DNA from: Desulfacinum hydrothermale DSM 13146
GTDB lineage: Bacteria; Desulfobacterota; Syntrophobacteria; Syntrophobacterales; DSM-9756
DNA length: 64,000 bases
NCBI RefSeq assembly: GCF_900176285.1
Contig: NZ_FWXF01000011.1
Location: forward strand, 1-64,000
Reading direction: 5' to 3'
The notes under the pieces are model-generated. The model was given only the letters and a program-made list of their open reading frames with translations. It was not told the DNA's origin and ran no database searches. Numbering within the stretch: position 1 is the stretch's first letter; each line of letters starts with the position of its first letter. A program made the position numbers and the translations under genes. Shown one piece after another: positions 33,650-42,361 of this stretch.

Positions 33650-34831
33650 ATGGCGAAAGCTGAGAAAAAAAGAGCCTCACGGGGCCGTGGCCCCGCGGGA
33701 GGGAGCAGGTCCCAGCGGAGCGGGAGCCGGGCGGCAAGGAGTGCGGGCAAGCGAGTTTCCAAAAACGCGCCGCAAAGCTCTCTTTTCCTCCCGCTCCTGG
33801 CCGTTTGGTTCATAGCCCTGGTGGTGTTGGCCAGTCTGCTCTATTGGGGACGCGGTCCCTATGGGGGGCTGTGGAAGGAAAGCCGACCGGCGAGACCAGC
33901 CGGGCAAGAGGTGACCGTCAAAGGGAATGGGACTCCCGTTGCGGTGCCGAAGGCGGAGCGAACGCTCACTAGCGCGCCGAAGCAAGGCGCTTCGACTCCG
34001 GCTCCAAAAACCGCCCCGGATGGCGCACAAAAGTTGGCCTCGATCGGCCCTGGGACGGTTCCCAAACCTTCGCCTCCTCCCCAAATCCCACCTCCCTCCA
34101 AGCCCCCGGTGGCTCAAGTGGCCCTGGTCATCGACGACTTCGGCCAGGACCTGACCGTGGCCAAGCGGTTTCTGAATCTCCCCATACCCATCACTTTTTC
34201 CATCCTTCCCGGCTTGAAGCATTCGCGGGAGATCGCCGAACTCGCCACCGTCCATGGGCATGAAGTGATCATTCACATGCCCATGGAGCCTGAAGGGTAT
34301 CCCAAGGTAAATCCGGGTCCCATGGCGCTTTTGGTCTCCATGTCCCGCGACCGGATCGAGCAGCGCTTGAGCGATGCCATTCGCCAAAATCCGTACGCCC
34401 GCGGCATGAACAACCATATGGGTTCCCGCTTCACGTCGTCCGAAAAGCAGATGGAGTGGACCTTACGCTATCTGCAAAGCCGGGGATTCTATTTCATGGA
34501 CAGCTATACCATCGCCCGCAGTGTGGGAGAACAGGTGGCGCGGCGTTTGGGCGTTCCCACCATCAAGCGGGATATCTTCCTGGATCATGAGCAGACGGAG
34601 TCCTTCGTACGAAAGCAGCTCAAGGAACTCATCAAGATGGCCAAGATCAAGGGACGTGCGGTGGCCATCGGCCATCCCCACCCGGTGACCTTGAAGGTGC
34701 TTGGCGAGGAATGGGCGACGCTGGAAAAGGAAGGGATCGAAGTGGTTCCGCTGTGCCGTTTGGTGACCGGCGGTTCCGGCTGCGGAACGGTCGGGCTGGG
34801 AAAGAAGGGAGGAACCCTTGACAACCGCTAA
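33650..34831 (+). CDS. Divergent polysaccharide deacetylase (YibQ/DUF610 family)
   Basis: ATG 33650 gives 393 residues. A basic N-terminus is followed by one membrane span (about 55-75) and a long Pro-rich linker. The catalytic-like domain runs from about 163: V-A-L-V-I-D-D-F-G-Q-D, F-S-I-L-P-G-L, H-E-V-I-I-H-M-P-M-E-P, G-M-N-N-H-M-G-S and A-I-G-H-P-H-P. This matches the divergent deacetylase family often found with envC and ctpA. The ribosome site is weak. The repeat insertion between ctpA and this gene may have altered co-expression. Confidence 0.85.
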   Translation: MAKAEKKRASRGRGPAGGSRSQRSGSRAARSAGKRVSKNAPQSSLFLPLLAVWFIALVVLASLLYWGRGPYGGLWKESRPARPAGQEVTVKGNGTPVAVPKAERTLTSAPKQGASTPAPKTAPDGAQKLASIGPGTVPKPSPPPQIPPPSKPPVAQVALVIDDFGQDLTVAKRFLNLPIPITFSILPGLKHSREIAELATVHGHEVIIHMPMEPEGYPKVNPGPMALLVSMSRDRIEQRLSDAIRQNPYARGMNNHMGSRFTSSEKQMEWTLRYLQSRGFYFMDSYTIARSVGEQVARRLGVPTIKRDIFLDHEQTESFVRKQLKELIKMAKIKGRAVAIGHPHPVTLKVLGEEWATLEKEGIEVVPLCRLVTGGSGCGTVGLGKKGGTLDNR

Positions 34832-35867
34832 GAGCCTGGGGAAGTGGATCCTTGCGGGGTGCCTGGTGCTGCTGATGGGTGCGGGACTTCCGGCCGTGGG
34901 TGTGCAAACGGCGGGAGCAGCCCCAAAGGCCGCCAAGAAGGCGACCGAAGAGCCCCGACCGGTTATCCAGGTGGACCGGACCCATGTGGACTTGGGGGAG
35001 GTGGACGAAGGCAGGGCGCTGGTCCATGACTTCGTGGTGAAAAACGTGGGAAAGGCCCCCTTGCACATCGAGCGCGTTCGCCCCGGCTGAGGCTGCAGTG
35101 TGGCCCGTTTCGACCGGGTCATCCCGCCAGGCGGCGAGGGCAAGATCACCCTGAAGGTGAATGTGGCCGGCTACCAAGGCAAGATTGCCAAGGGCGCCAC
35201 CGTCTATTGCGACGATCCTCAGACCCCCCGGCTCCGGCTCAGTGTCTCGGCAAGAGTGGTGCCGTATGTGACGGTGCGACCCACCGATTCCGTCTTTTTC
35301 CGGGGACCTGCCAAGACCTTGAAACCGGTCGTGGTGGAGCTGGAATCCCGAAAACGGCAGTGGCGTATCACCGGCATCGACAACGGCCTGCAGGGAAAGG
35401 TAGACGCGGCGGTCCAAACGGTGGAAGAGGGGCGTGCCTACCGGCTGGTGGTCACCAACGTGGCTGAACAGGGAGAGTATTCGGGCGTGATCATCTGCCG
35501 GACGGACCATCCCCAACGACCCCAGATCCCCATTCGCGTTCGGGGCATCATCGAAGGAGCGGTGGGGGTGCGTCCCACCAGCGTGGTGGTGGGACGGCTC
35601 AGGGCCGGCCTGCCGGTGCGTCCGGGCCGTCTGCTGGTGGTGAGCAATCTGAACAGTCCCTTTGCCATCACTGGGCTGGACTACGACCGAAGCCTTCTGG
35701 AGGTCGTCCAGAGCCCGCTTCCCGACCGTCCGGGCTACCGCCTGGAGTTGCGGCCCTTACTGGCGTCCGTGGACCGAGGAACGCAAAAACATACCACGCT
35801 CACCATCAAAACGGACGCCGAATCCGGGGACCATCACGTGGTGAACGTCTTCGTGGTGAACCGCTAG
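34818..35867 (+). CDS. Probable exported selenoprotein: DUF1573-like protein with in-frame UGA (Sec91)
   Basis: A TTG start at 34818 (GGGAGG upstream, 14-base overlap with the previous gene) gives 349 residues if UGA 35088-35090 is read as selenocysteine. Residues 1-34 are a signal peptide ending A-G-A. A DUF1573-like domain follows; its usual P-x-C-G-C-T motif reads R-P-G-U-G-C-S, with U at residue 91 in the first cysteine position. The frame then continues with family features I-P-P-G-G-E-G-K-I, Y-C-D-D-P and two further beta-sandwich-like repeats to residue 349. There is no frameshift, and no ribosome site serves GTG 35100. A nonsense mutation from TGC is the main alternative. Confidence 0.82.
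35088..35121 (+). promoter_or_regulatory. SECIS-like hairpin after the UGA codon
   Basis: TGGCCCG (35101-35107) pairs with CGGGTCA (35115-35121), including one G-U pair, around the loop TTTCGAC. The apical loop begins 20 bases after the U of UGA, within the spacing known for bacterial SECIS elements. If the closing G-C pair opens, the loop starts with G as SelB prefers. Hairpins also arise by chance in GC-rich DNA. Confidence 0.6.
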
Positions 35868-35968
35868 GAGCCTGGCGGAGAACGCCCAGGTTGCTCCTTT
35901 CTTATGCAGACGGGAGGTTGGGACTTCCAAGCGGGCTTGTGCTGGCGGCCTGGATAAGACCGGGCGCC
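35865..35968 (+). repeat. Dispersed repeat, copy D, starting in the selenoprotein stop codon
   Basis: TAGGAGCCTGGCGGAGAACGC overlaps the TAG stop codon as in copy C, and is followed by CCCAGGTTGCTCC and ACGGGAGGTTGGGACT as in copies C and F. It fills the gap between two convergent genes and ends near the ahbD stop. Confidence 0.65.
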
Positions 35969-35969
35969 C

Positions 35970-37103
35970 CTACGACCTGCCTGAGTCCGCTTGCCGGGGT
36001 TCATAGAGACACAAGGGTTCTTCGGCCATGTAGTTTCCGGTGGCCTCGAAGGCGCGCGCCCGGCACCCGCCGCACACCCGGACGTATTCGCACCGGCCGC
36101 ATTTTCCTTCCAAAGCCTTGAAGTTTCGCAGCCGCAAAAAGACCGGTGAGGTTTCCCAGATCTCCCGGAAGGACTGCGTGCGAACGTTTCCCGCCTCCAC
36201 TTCCAGGTATCCGCAGGGCTGGACCTGTCCCACGTGGGAAAGAAAGCAGAACCCCGTTCCCCCCAGACACCCCCGGGTCATGGCGTCCAGGCCGAAGGTG
36301 GCCATGTCCACCTTCTTGCCCTCCTTTCGGGCCCTCTGGCGCAGGATGCGGTAGTAGTGCGGGGCGCAAGTGGCCTTGAGCTGCAAGGGAACCCGGTCCC
36401 TTTGTTCGTAGAACCAGTGCAGGGTTTCTTCGTATTGCACGGCGTTGATGGCCTGCTCTTCCAGGTTCTTGCCTCGGCCGGTGGGGACGAGCAGGAAGAT
36501 GTGGTGGGCCACGGCCCCCAGATCCACCGCCAGCTTCTGGATGGCCTCCAGTTCATGAAGATTGTGGGCGGTGATGGTCGTGTTGATCTGGAAGGGCAGA
36601 CCGACCTCCCGGGCGTTTCGGATTCCCCGCAAAGCGCCTTCGAAAGCGCCGGGCACGCGGCGGAAGGCGTCGTGGCTTTCCGCCGTGGCCCCGTCCAGGC
36701 TGATACTGATCCTTTGGATGCCGGACTCCACCATCTTTCGGACGGCCTTCTGGGTGACCAGCGTCCCGTTGGGTGCCATGGTCATACGAAGACCCAGCTC
36801 GTTGCCGTAGGCGGCCAGCTCGAAGATGTCCGGCCGCATCAGGGGTTCTCCGCCCGTCAGGATGATGATGGGCTTGGCGAAGGAGGCGATCTCGTCCAAC
36901 ACGCGCCGGCATTCCTGGGAGCTCAGCTCATTGTCGTAAGGCTTGTCCAACGCGGCGGCCCGGCAATGGATGCACGAAAGATTGCACGTGCGGGTCACCT
37001 CCCAGGCCACCAGTCGAAGGGAGGACGCCCCTTCGGAGCCTGGGGAGCTGTTCTTTGCCGAACCGTTGGGATGGGCCGGGGGCCGGTGTTCTTGGCGATC
37101 CAT
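35970..37103 (-). CDS. ahbD: AhbD, radical-SAM haem synthase of the sirohaem-dependent pathway
   Basis: The 377-residue radical-SAM protein has the motif C-N-L-S-C-I-H-C, then T-G-G-E-P-L-M-R-P. A C-terminal SPASM-like cysteine set includes G-C-L-G-G-T-G-F-C, P-C-G-Y-L, C-G-R-C-E-Y and C-G-G-C-R-A-R. AhbD decarboxylates iron-coproporphyrin III to haem. AhbD is told from AhbC by these C-terminal motifs and by gene order with hemB; the two are homologous. GAGGAAG precedes ATG 37103. Haem made here would supply DsrM and DsrJ. Confidence 0.88.
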   Translation of the reverse strand: MDRQEHRPPAHPNGSAKNSSPGSEGASSLRLVAWEVTRTCNLSCIHCRAAALDKPYDNELSSQECRRVLDEIASFAKPIIILTGGEPLMRPDIFELAAYGNELGLRMTMAPNGTLVTQKAVRKMVESGIQRISISLDGATAESHDAFRRVPGAFEGALRGIRNAREVGLPFQINTTITAHNLHELEAIQKLAVDLGAVAHHIFLLVPTGRGKNLEEQAINAVQYEETLHWFYEQRDRVPLQLKATCAPHYYRILRQRARKEGKKVDMATFGLDAMTRGCLGGTGFCFLSHVGQVQPCGYLEVEAGNVRTQSFREIWETSPVFLRLRNFKALEGKCGRCEYVRVCGGCRARAFEATGNYMAEEPLCLYEPRQADSGRS

Positions 37104-37112
37104 GGGACTTCC

Positions 37113-38090
37113 TCAGGCGGCGCCCAGGATGCGGGCGGCATCCTTGGCGAAGTAGGTGATGATACAATCAGCGCCGGCGCGGTGGATGGCCGTGAGGGTT
37201 TCCATCATGACCCGCTCTTCGTCCAACCAGCCGTGGATCGCCGCCGCTTTGATCATGGAATATTCCCCGCTCACATTGTAGGCGGCCACCGGATAATCAT
37301 ATTCTTCCTTCACCCGGCGGATGATGTCCAGGTAGGCCAAGGCGGGCTTGACCATCACCATGTCCGCCCCTTCTTCGATGTCCAGATTCACTTCCCGGAG
37401 GGCCTCCAGGGCATTGGCCGGATCCATCTGATAGGCGCGGCGGTCTCCAAATTGGGGAGCCGAGTCGGCCGCGTCCCGGAAGGGGCCATAGAAGGAGGAA
37501 CAATACTTGGCCGAATAGGCCATGATGGCCACCCGGTCGAAGCCGTTTTCGTCCAGTGCCTGGCGGATGGCCCCCACGCGCCCGTCCATCATGTCCGACG
37601 GGGCCACCACGTCGGCCCCCGCTTCGGCGTGGGAGAGAGCAATCCGGGCCAGCACCTCCAGGGTGGCGTCGTTGTGGACCTCCTGGCCGTCCAGGATGCC
37701 GCAGTGGCCGTGGCTGGTGTATTCGCACAGGCACACGTCGGTGATGACCACCAGCTGGGGAAAGCGGTCCTTGAGGGCCCGGATGGTACTTTGCACCGCC
37801 GCGTCTGGGGCGTGGGCTTCCGATCCCTTCTCGTCCTTGACCTCGGGAAGGCCGAACAGGATGACGGCGGGAATCTGGAGGCGCTGCAGTTCCTCCGCTT
37901 CCTGGACGGCCGTGTCCGGCGACAGATGGAAGACGCCCGGCATGGAAGGGATGGGATTTCGGATTCCTTTTCCTTTCCGGACGAAGAGGGGATAGATGAA
38001 CATGTCCGGAGACAGGCGCGTTTCCCGGATCATGCGCCGCAGATTTTCCGTTCGCCGAAGCCGGCGCGGCCGGTAGTCTGGAAACCACAT
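37113..38090 (-). CDS. hemB: Porphobilinogen synthase (delta-aminolevulinate dehydratase)
   Basis: The 325-residue enzyme carries the family motifs: a metal-site-like segment [23 protein letters not shown], the first Schiff-base lysine in Y-S-A-K-Y-C-S, and the catalytic lysine in M-V-K-P-A. It condenses two aminolevulinates to porphobilinogen. The cysteine-rich site suggests a zinc-dependent type. GGAGGAG precedes the ATG. It lies between ahbC and ahbD, only 9 bases before ahbD. Confidence 0.95.
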   Translation of the reverse strand: MWFPDYRPRRLRRTENLRRMIRETRLSPDMFIYPLFVRKGKGIRNPIPSMPGVFHLSPDTAVQEAEELQRLQIPAVILFGLPEVKDEKGSEAHAPDAAVQSTIRALKDRFPQLVVITDVCLCEYTSHGHCGILDGQEVHNDATLEVLARIALSHAEAGADVVAPSDMMDGRVGAIRQALDENGFDRVAIMAYSAKYCSSFYGPFRDAADSAPQFGDRRAYQMDPANALEALREVNLDIEEGADMVMVKPALAYLDIIRRVKEEYDYPVAAYNVSGEYSMIKAAAIHGWLDEERVMMETLTAIHRAGADCIITYFAKDAARILGAA

Positions 38091-38223
38091 GGGGTTGCTC
38101 CTCCCTGGCTAGGATCGTAGCGGTTTGGGGGACAGTCGCTGGCCGTGATCCGTAACCGTGGCCCGGATCACGGCAAAGGGCGAACTTCGAACCCGCCCAT
38201 CACAGCTGGTGTCCATGCCCCTT

Positions 38224-39408
38224 TCAGGCAATGCCGATTTCCGAATCGGTCAGATAGCAGGCCGGGTCCGGTGCCCACAGGTCCCCCGTGGCGGCTTCCG
38301 CCCGCACACGAAAGTTTCCGGCGCAGATCGGGAGCCAGCGGCACCGGGAACAACGTCCCTTCACGTGGGGCTTTTTGTCCTTCAGTTTGGCCATGAGGGG
38401 ATTGGAAAGATCCGACCAGATCTCACTGAAGGGCCGTTCCCGCACGTTGCCGAAGCTGTAGTGGCGCCAGAACTGGTCGGCATGAACCCGGCCATCCCAG
38501 CTCACACACCCGATGCCACGGCCGGAGCTGTTGCCCTCGTTCATTTCAAGCAGCTTCAGCACGTCCTGGGCCCGGGGCGAGCCTTCCCGCAGCAGACGAA
38601 GGTAGACGTAAGGGCCGTCGGCGTGGTTGTCCACGGTGAGCACTTCCTTGGGCTTGCCGCGCCGGTGCAGGTCTGCGGTACGGTCGATGATCAGGTCCAC
38701 GGCCCGGCGGGTCTCCTCGTGGGAAAGGTCTTCGTCCATGAGGGCTGAGCCGCGGCCGGCATAGACCAGGTGATAAAAGCACACCCTGGGGATGTCCCGT
38801 TCTTCCAGTAGGTCGAAGATGGCGGGAATCTCTGAGGCGTTTCTCCGGTTCATGGTGAAGCGCAATCCCACCTTGATGCCCGCCTGTTGGCACGCGGCGA
38901 TGCCCTCCAGGGCCTTCTGGAAAGCTCCCTTCACGCCCCGGAACCGGTCATTGACTTCCTCCATGCCGTCCAGGCTGATGCCCACATAGGACAGGCCCAC
39001 CCGCTTGAGTTCATCGGCCACCTGGGGGGTGATGAGGGTTCCGTTGGTGGAAATCACCGCCCGCATGCCCTTTTGTACGGCATAGTCGGCCAATTCCACC
39101 AGATCGGGCCGCATCAAGGGTTCTCCCCCGGAAAAGAGCACCACCGGGCAACCGAAGGAGGCCAGATCGTCCAGGAGCGCCTTTCCTTCCGCCGTGGTGA
39201 GTTCGTCCGGAAAATCGCGATTCTTGGCCTGGGCGTAGCAATGGACGCACTTGAGATTGCACCGCCGGGTCATGTTCCAGACCACCACGGGCTTCTTGTC
39301 TTCGGAAAACTGCAGGAGATGGGACGGCAGATCGCCGCTCTTACGACCGTAACGGAGGGCGTCGGAAGGTTCCACCGTGGCGCAATAGAGTTTGGAGATG
39401 CCGATCAT
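38224..39408 (-). CDS. ahbC: AhbC, radical-SAM 12,18-didecarboxysirohaem deacetylase
   Basis: The 394-residue radical-SAM protein has C-N-L-K-C-V-H-C-Y-A, S-G-G-E-P-L-M-R-P and a C-terminal segment with C-V-S-W-D-G-R-V-H-A-D-Q-F and C-S-R-C-R-W-L-P-I-C. AhbC removes the acetate side chains to give iron-coproporphyrin III. It starts 15 bases after the ClpX-like gene and runs into hemB after a 133-base gap without a clear terminator. AhbA/B and the sirohaem genes are elsewhere. Confidence 0.88.
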   Translation of the reverse strand: MIGISKLYCATVEPSDALRYGRKSGDLPSHLLQFSEDKKPVVVWNMTRRCNLKCVHCYAQAKNRDFPDELTTAEGKALLDDLASFGCPVVLFSGGEPLMRPDLVELADYAVQKGMRAVISTNGTLITPQVADELKRVGLSYVGISLDGMEEVNDRFRGVKGAFQKALEGIAACQQAGIKVGLRFTMNRRNASEIPAIFDLLEERDIPRVCFYHLVYAGRGSALMDEDLSHEETRRAVDLIIDRTADLHRRGKPKEVLTVDNHADGPYVYLRLLREGSPRAQDVLKLLEMNEGNSSGRGIGCVSWDGRVHADQFWRHYSFGNVRERPFSEIWSDLSNPLMAKLKDKKPHVKGRCSRCRWLPICAGNFRVRAEAATGDLWAPDPACYLTDSEIGIA

Positions 39409-39423
39409 GAACGGGTGTCCTTT

Positions 39424-41196
39424 CTAGTCTTGCTCTTCTTGCAAGGGATACTTGCGATACGTGTCTCGGATCAGATTGTCCAGGTACGTTCCGGGCTCGT
39501 CCACCGCCTCCCGGGGAAGGATGAACTGGGTCTGGCCGCTGCGCTCCGCCACCAGCTTGAACCCGTAATCATAATCCCGCGATATTTCCCGGCACACGGC
39601 GCCGGCCGATTTGTTTTCTTCCAAGGCGCGGGCGACGATGGCCGTGATGGCCCGGTCATCGAAATGGATACGATAGCCGTGGCGATCATGAAACTCGTCT
39701 TCGAAGACCTTCACCTGGTTGTAGAAGGTGATCATCTCGTCGAAAAGGTCCTCCAGCGGTTCGCCCGTCCTCAGGTGCTGCTCGACCAGAAGATCTAAAC
39801 GGCTTTGGGTGAAAACGAAAGGATAATTTTGGACATAATGTTTCTTCTTCTTGAACACCTGCTCCCGGACGGCTTCCTTTTCTTCCCGTAAAATCTTTTC
39901 GTAGATCCGGCGGCGTTCGGTCCTGTCCGGGTCTTTGAGGATCTTTTCCAGCTCCTGGTCCGGGTTGAGGACCATCTCCTTGCTCACCACCAGGTAGCGG
40001 ATGGAAGTGGAAGGCAACTTCTTTTCGAATCCCAGCAAGGCTCGCTCGATGACGCTCACCAGGCCCCGGGCCCCGGTCTTTTCCTGGTAGGCCTTTTCCG
40101 CCAGAACCCGCAGGGCCTCATCTTCGAATTTGAGATCGATGCCGTAGCAGCGGAAGTCCTCTTTCTTGCCTTGAATGACGGGGTTGTTGGGATTCTTCAG
40201 GATCTGGTAGAGGTCTTCCACCTCCAGAGGCTCCAGGACGGCGATCACGGGAAGGCGCCCCACGAATTCGCTCTCAAAGCCGTACTCGATGAGATCTTCC
40301 GCCTTGACGTGCTGCAGATATTTGAAATCGTCCGAGCGGCTTTGGACCGAGGCGCGGAAACCCAGGCCCTGCTGGTGGAGGCGCTTTTTGACCTTCTCGG
40401 CCAGCCCGTTGAAGGCGCCGCTCACAATGAACAGGATGTTGCGGGTGTTGATCGTCTGCTTTTCCCGCTTGCCCGACTTGCGGTACTGTTCGATGGCCTG
40501 CAGCTGGGAGATGGGGTCGTGGGGAACCCGCAGATCCACCTCCGTCTCTTCCATGGGCTTCAAGAGGGCTCGCTGCACCCCGGTTCGGGAAACGTCGGGC
40601 CCGATGAGGGCGGACGAAGAGGCGATCTTGTCGATCTCGTCCAGGTAAATGATGCCGTACTGGGCCAGCTCCAGGTCGTCGTCCGCCGCCCGGACCAGAT
40701 CGCGCACCAGATCCTCCACATCGCCGCCCACGTATCCGGTCTCGCTGAACTTGGTGGCATCGCCCTTGACGAAGGGCACCCCCAGTTTTTGGGCGATGAG
40801 CTTGATCAGATAGGTCTTGCCCACGCCGGTGGGGCCGATGAGGATGATGTTGTTTTTGATGCGGCCCACGGCGCTGTCCGGCGTGCGGCGCCGGTGTTCC
40901 ATCTGCCACTTGATTCGGTTGTAGTGGGTGCAGATCTTGGTGGCCAGAATGGCCTTGGCCTGATCCTGCTTGACCACGTATTGGTCCAGGTAGGCCTGCA
41001 GCTCTTCGGGCTTCATATCGAACTGGATCTTTTCCGCCCCCCGCGGCCGCGATGGCTTGGGCTTGGCTTCTTTGGCAGAGGGCATCATCATGGGAGAGAT
41101 GACTTTGACCGGCCGACCGTACTTCTTGGACAGGTACTCACTCAGCTCTTTTTCCAGCTCTTCCTGATCGGGAAGTTTTTGGAGCTTGTCGCTCAT
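39424..41196 (-). CDS. ClpX-like AAA+ ATPase with long C-terminal extension, no zinc finger
   Basis: The 590-residue protein has Walker A G-P-T-G-V-G-K-T (121-128), Walker B I-I-Y-L-D-E-I-D-K and a ClpX-like sensor 2 region (T-G-A-R-G-L). ClpX itself is about 420 residues with an N-terminal zinc-binding domain. Here the zinc finger is replaced by a short charged region and about 180 extra residues follow the AAA+ core, including K-K-K-K-H-Y-V-Q-N-Y and a helical end. No ClpP-docking loop I/L-G-F is evident. It leads the ahbC-hemB-ahbD unit. Confidence 0.75.
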   Translation of the reverse strand: MSDKLQKLPDQEELEKELSEYLSKKYGRPVKVISPMMMPSAKEAKPKPSRPRGAEKIQFDMKPEELQAYLDQYVVKQDQAKAILATKICTHYNRIKWQMEHRRRTPDSAVGRIKNNIILIGPTGVGKTYLIKLIAQKLGVPFVKGDATKFSETGYVGGDVEDLVRDLVRAADDDLELAQYGIIYLDEIDKIASSSALIGPDVSRTGVQRALLKPMEETEVDLRVPHDPISQLQAIEQYRKSGKREKQTINTRNILFIVSGAFNGLAEKVKKRLHQQGLGFRASVQSRSDDFKYLQHVKAEDLIEYGFESEFVGRLPVIAVLEPLEVEDLYQILKNPNNPVIQGKKEDFRCYGIDLKFEDEALRVLAEKAYQEKTGARGLVSVIERALLGFEKKLPSTSIRYLVVSKEMVLNPDQELEKILKDPDRTERRRIYEKILREEKEAVREQVFKKKKHYVQNYPFVFTQSRLDLLVEQHLRTGEPLEDLFDEMITFYNQVKVFEDEFHDRHGYRIHFDDRAITAIVARALEENKSAGAVCREISRDYDYGFKLVAERSGQTQFILPREAVDEPGTYLDNLIRDTYRKYPLQEEQD

Positions 41197-41275
41197 GATT
41201 CACCTGAATCCCCGTCTGAGTCCAAAGCAATGCATGAAAGGGCGTCCGCTCGTGACTCGCCAGCACGCCCATTTC

Positions 41276-41304
41276 CATATAAACACTTGCCCCCTCCTTT
41301 TCAA
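41276..41304 (-). promoter_or_regulatory. Promoter of the ClpX-like/haem operon
   Basis: On the minus strand TTGAAA (41304-41299), 17 bases, TATATG (41281-41276). The first start codon is 41196, about 75 bases downstream. Confidence 0.6.
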
Positions 41305-41360
41305 CCGACGCCCCCTCGCCGGCCCGGGTCCGGCGGCATCTGCATGCGGCCAGGCCCCTG

Positions 41361-41398
41361 GAAAAAAGCAAAACCCACCGCGACGGGTGGGTTTTGCT
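41361..41398 (-). terminator. Terminator after the ParA-like operon
   Basis: AGCAAAACCCACC (41367-41379) and GGTGGGTTTTGCT (41386-41398) form a perfect 13-base-pair stem with a 6-base loop. On the minus strand it is followed by six T residues. It follows the stop at 41435 and insulates the haem unit promoter. Confidence 0.88.
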
Positions 41399-41434
41399 CA
41401 GGAGAAGCGCTGGGGACTCGGCGGTGGCGTTGGA

Positions 41435-42361
41435 TCATTGCCACAGCTTTTCGTTTCCGCTCACCTTTCGGACCAGTTCCCGATAATCCTTGGCTCCGGG
41501 CGACCCCGGGGCGTATTCGTAGATGGTCTGCCCGTGACCGGGGGCTTCGCTGAGCCGCACGTTGTAGCGCACGGGCGGGCAGAGCTTGCTGTTGAAATGG
41601 GCTTCCAACTGGGAATAGATCTCTTCGGACTGCTTGACCCGTTTGTCCATGAAGGTGGGGACCACGTACTTGAGGCTCAATTCCTTGTGATAGGCCTGCA
41701 CCGAGGCCAAGCTGCGGCAGAATTCCAGCAGCCCCTGGATGGCCATGGCCTCCAGGCTCACGGGAATCAGGACCTCGTTGGCGTAGAAGAGCACGTTGAT
41801 GGTGAGGACGTCCCAGCCGGGGGAGGTGTCGATGATGACGTAGTCGAACCGGTCGTCGTAGGGCGAGAGGGCCTCGCTGAGCATCATTTCGCTGCGGAAG
41901 TCCTTCCTCGCAATGAGCCGCTTGACGCCCGCCAGTGATTTCCCTCCGGCCAGAAGCCACAGCCTTTCCCGTGCTTCCAGCATGCAGTCCTCGGGAACGA
42001 CTTCCCCGGTCATGAGCTCGGTCAGGCCTGCTTTGGGCTTCACGCCGAGCATGTAGGCGGCCTGGCCCTGAGTGTCCGTATCCACCAGCAGGACCTTGTG
42101 GCCCGCCAGGGCCAGACCCGCGGCCAGGTTGACGGCCGTGGTGGTCTTGCCGACGCCCCCCTTGCTGAGGGAAACCGCGATGCGCCGCATCTTTGGGCCG
42201 CCCCTGTCTCCTCCCTTGGGATCCTGTGTCTGGGCGTCCTGCGGGCGGGGAAGGGGAAACTTGTGGCCACAGTAGATGCACTTGGCGGCCTTGACCTTGT
42301 CGGACAGGCGCGCTTCGTCGATCTTGTGCTGTCTCTTACAACTTGGGCAAACGATAATCAT
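41435..42361 (-). CDS. ParA/MinD-family ATPase with N-terminal zinc ribbon
   Basis: The 308-residue protein starts with a zinc-ribbon (C-P-S-C ... C-I-Y-C-G-H, residues about 5-33, MJ0042 type), then a linker and a ParA-type ATPase from about 58: deviant Walker A S-K-G-G-V-G-K-T-T-T, D-T-D-T-Q-G-Q and D-T-S-P-G-W-D. It could place a protein complex at a cell pole or on the chromosome. Its start overlaps the stop of the next-upstream gene, and a PilZ gene leads the unit, hinting at c-di-GMP-linked positioning. It is not the chromosomal ParA by context. Confidence 0.82.
   Translation of the reverse strand: MIIVCPSCKRQHKIDEARLSDKVKAAKCIYCGHKFPLPRPQDAQTQDPKGGDRGGPKMRRIAVSLSKGGVGKTTTAVNLAAGLALAGHKVLLVDTDTQGQAAYMLGVKPKAGLTELMTGEVVPEDCMLEARERLWLLAGGKSLAGVKRLIARKDFRSEMMLSEALSPYDDRFDYVIIDTSPGWDVLTINVLFYANEVLIPVSLEAMAIQGLLEFCRSLASVQAYHKELSLKYVVPTFMDKRVKQSEEIYSQLEAHFNSKLCPPVRYNVRLSEAPGHGQTIYEYAPGSPGAKDYRELVRKVSGNEKLWQ

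Noticed and set aside
35100-35867. A separate gene starting at GTG 35100
   Set aside because: There is no ribosome site before it, its first codons are the middle of the DUF1573-like motif, and the frame is the same as the upstream part. Read-through of UGA explains it better.
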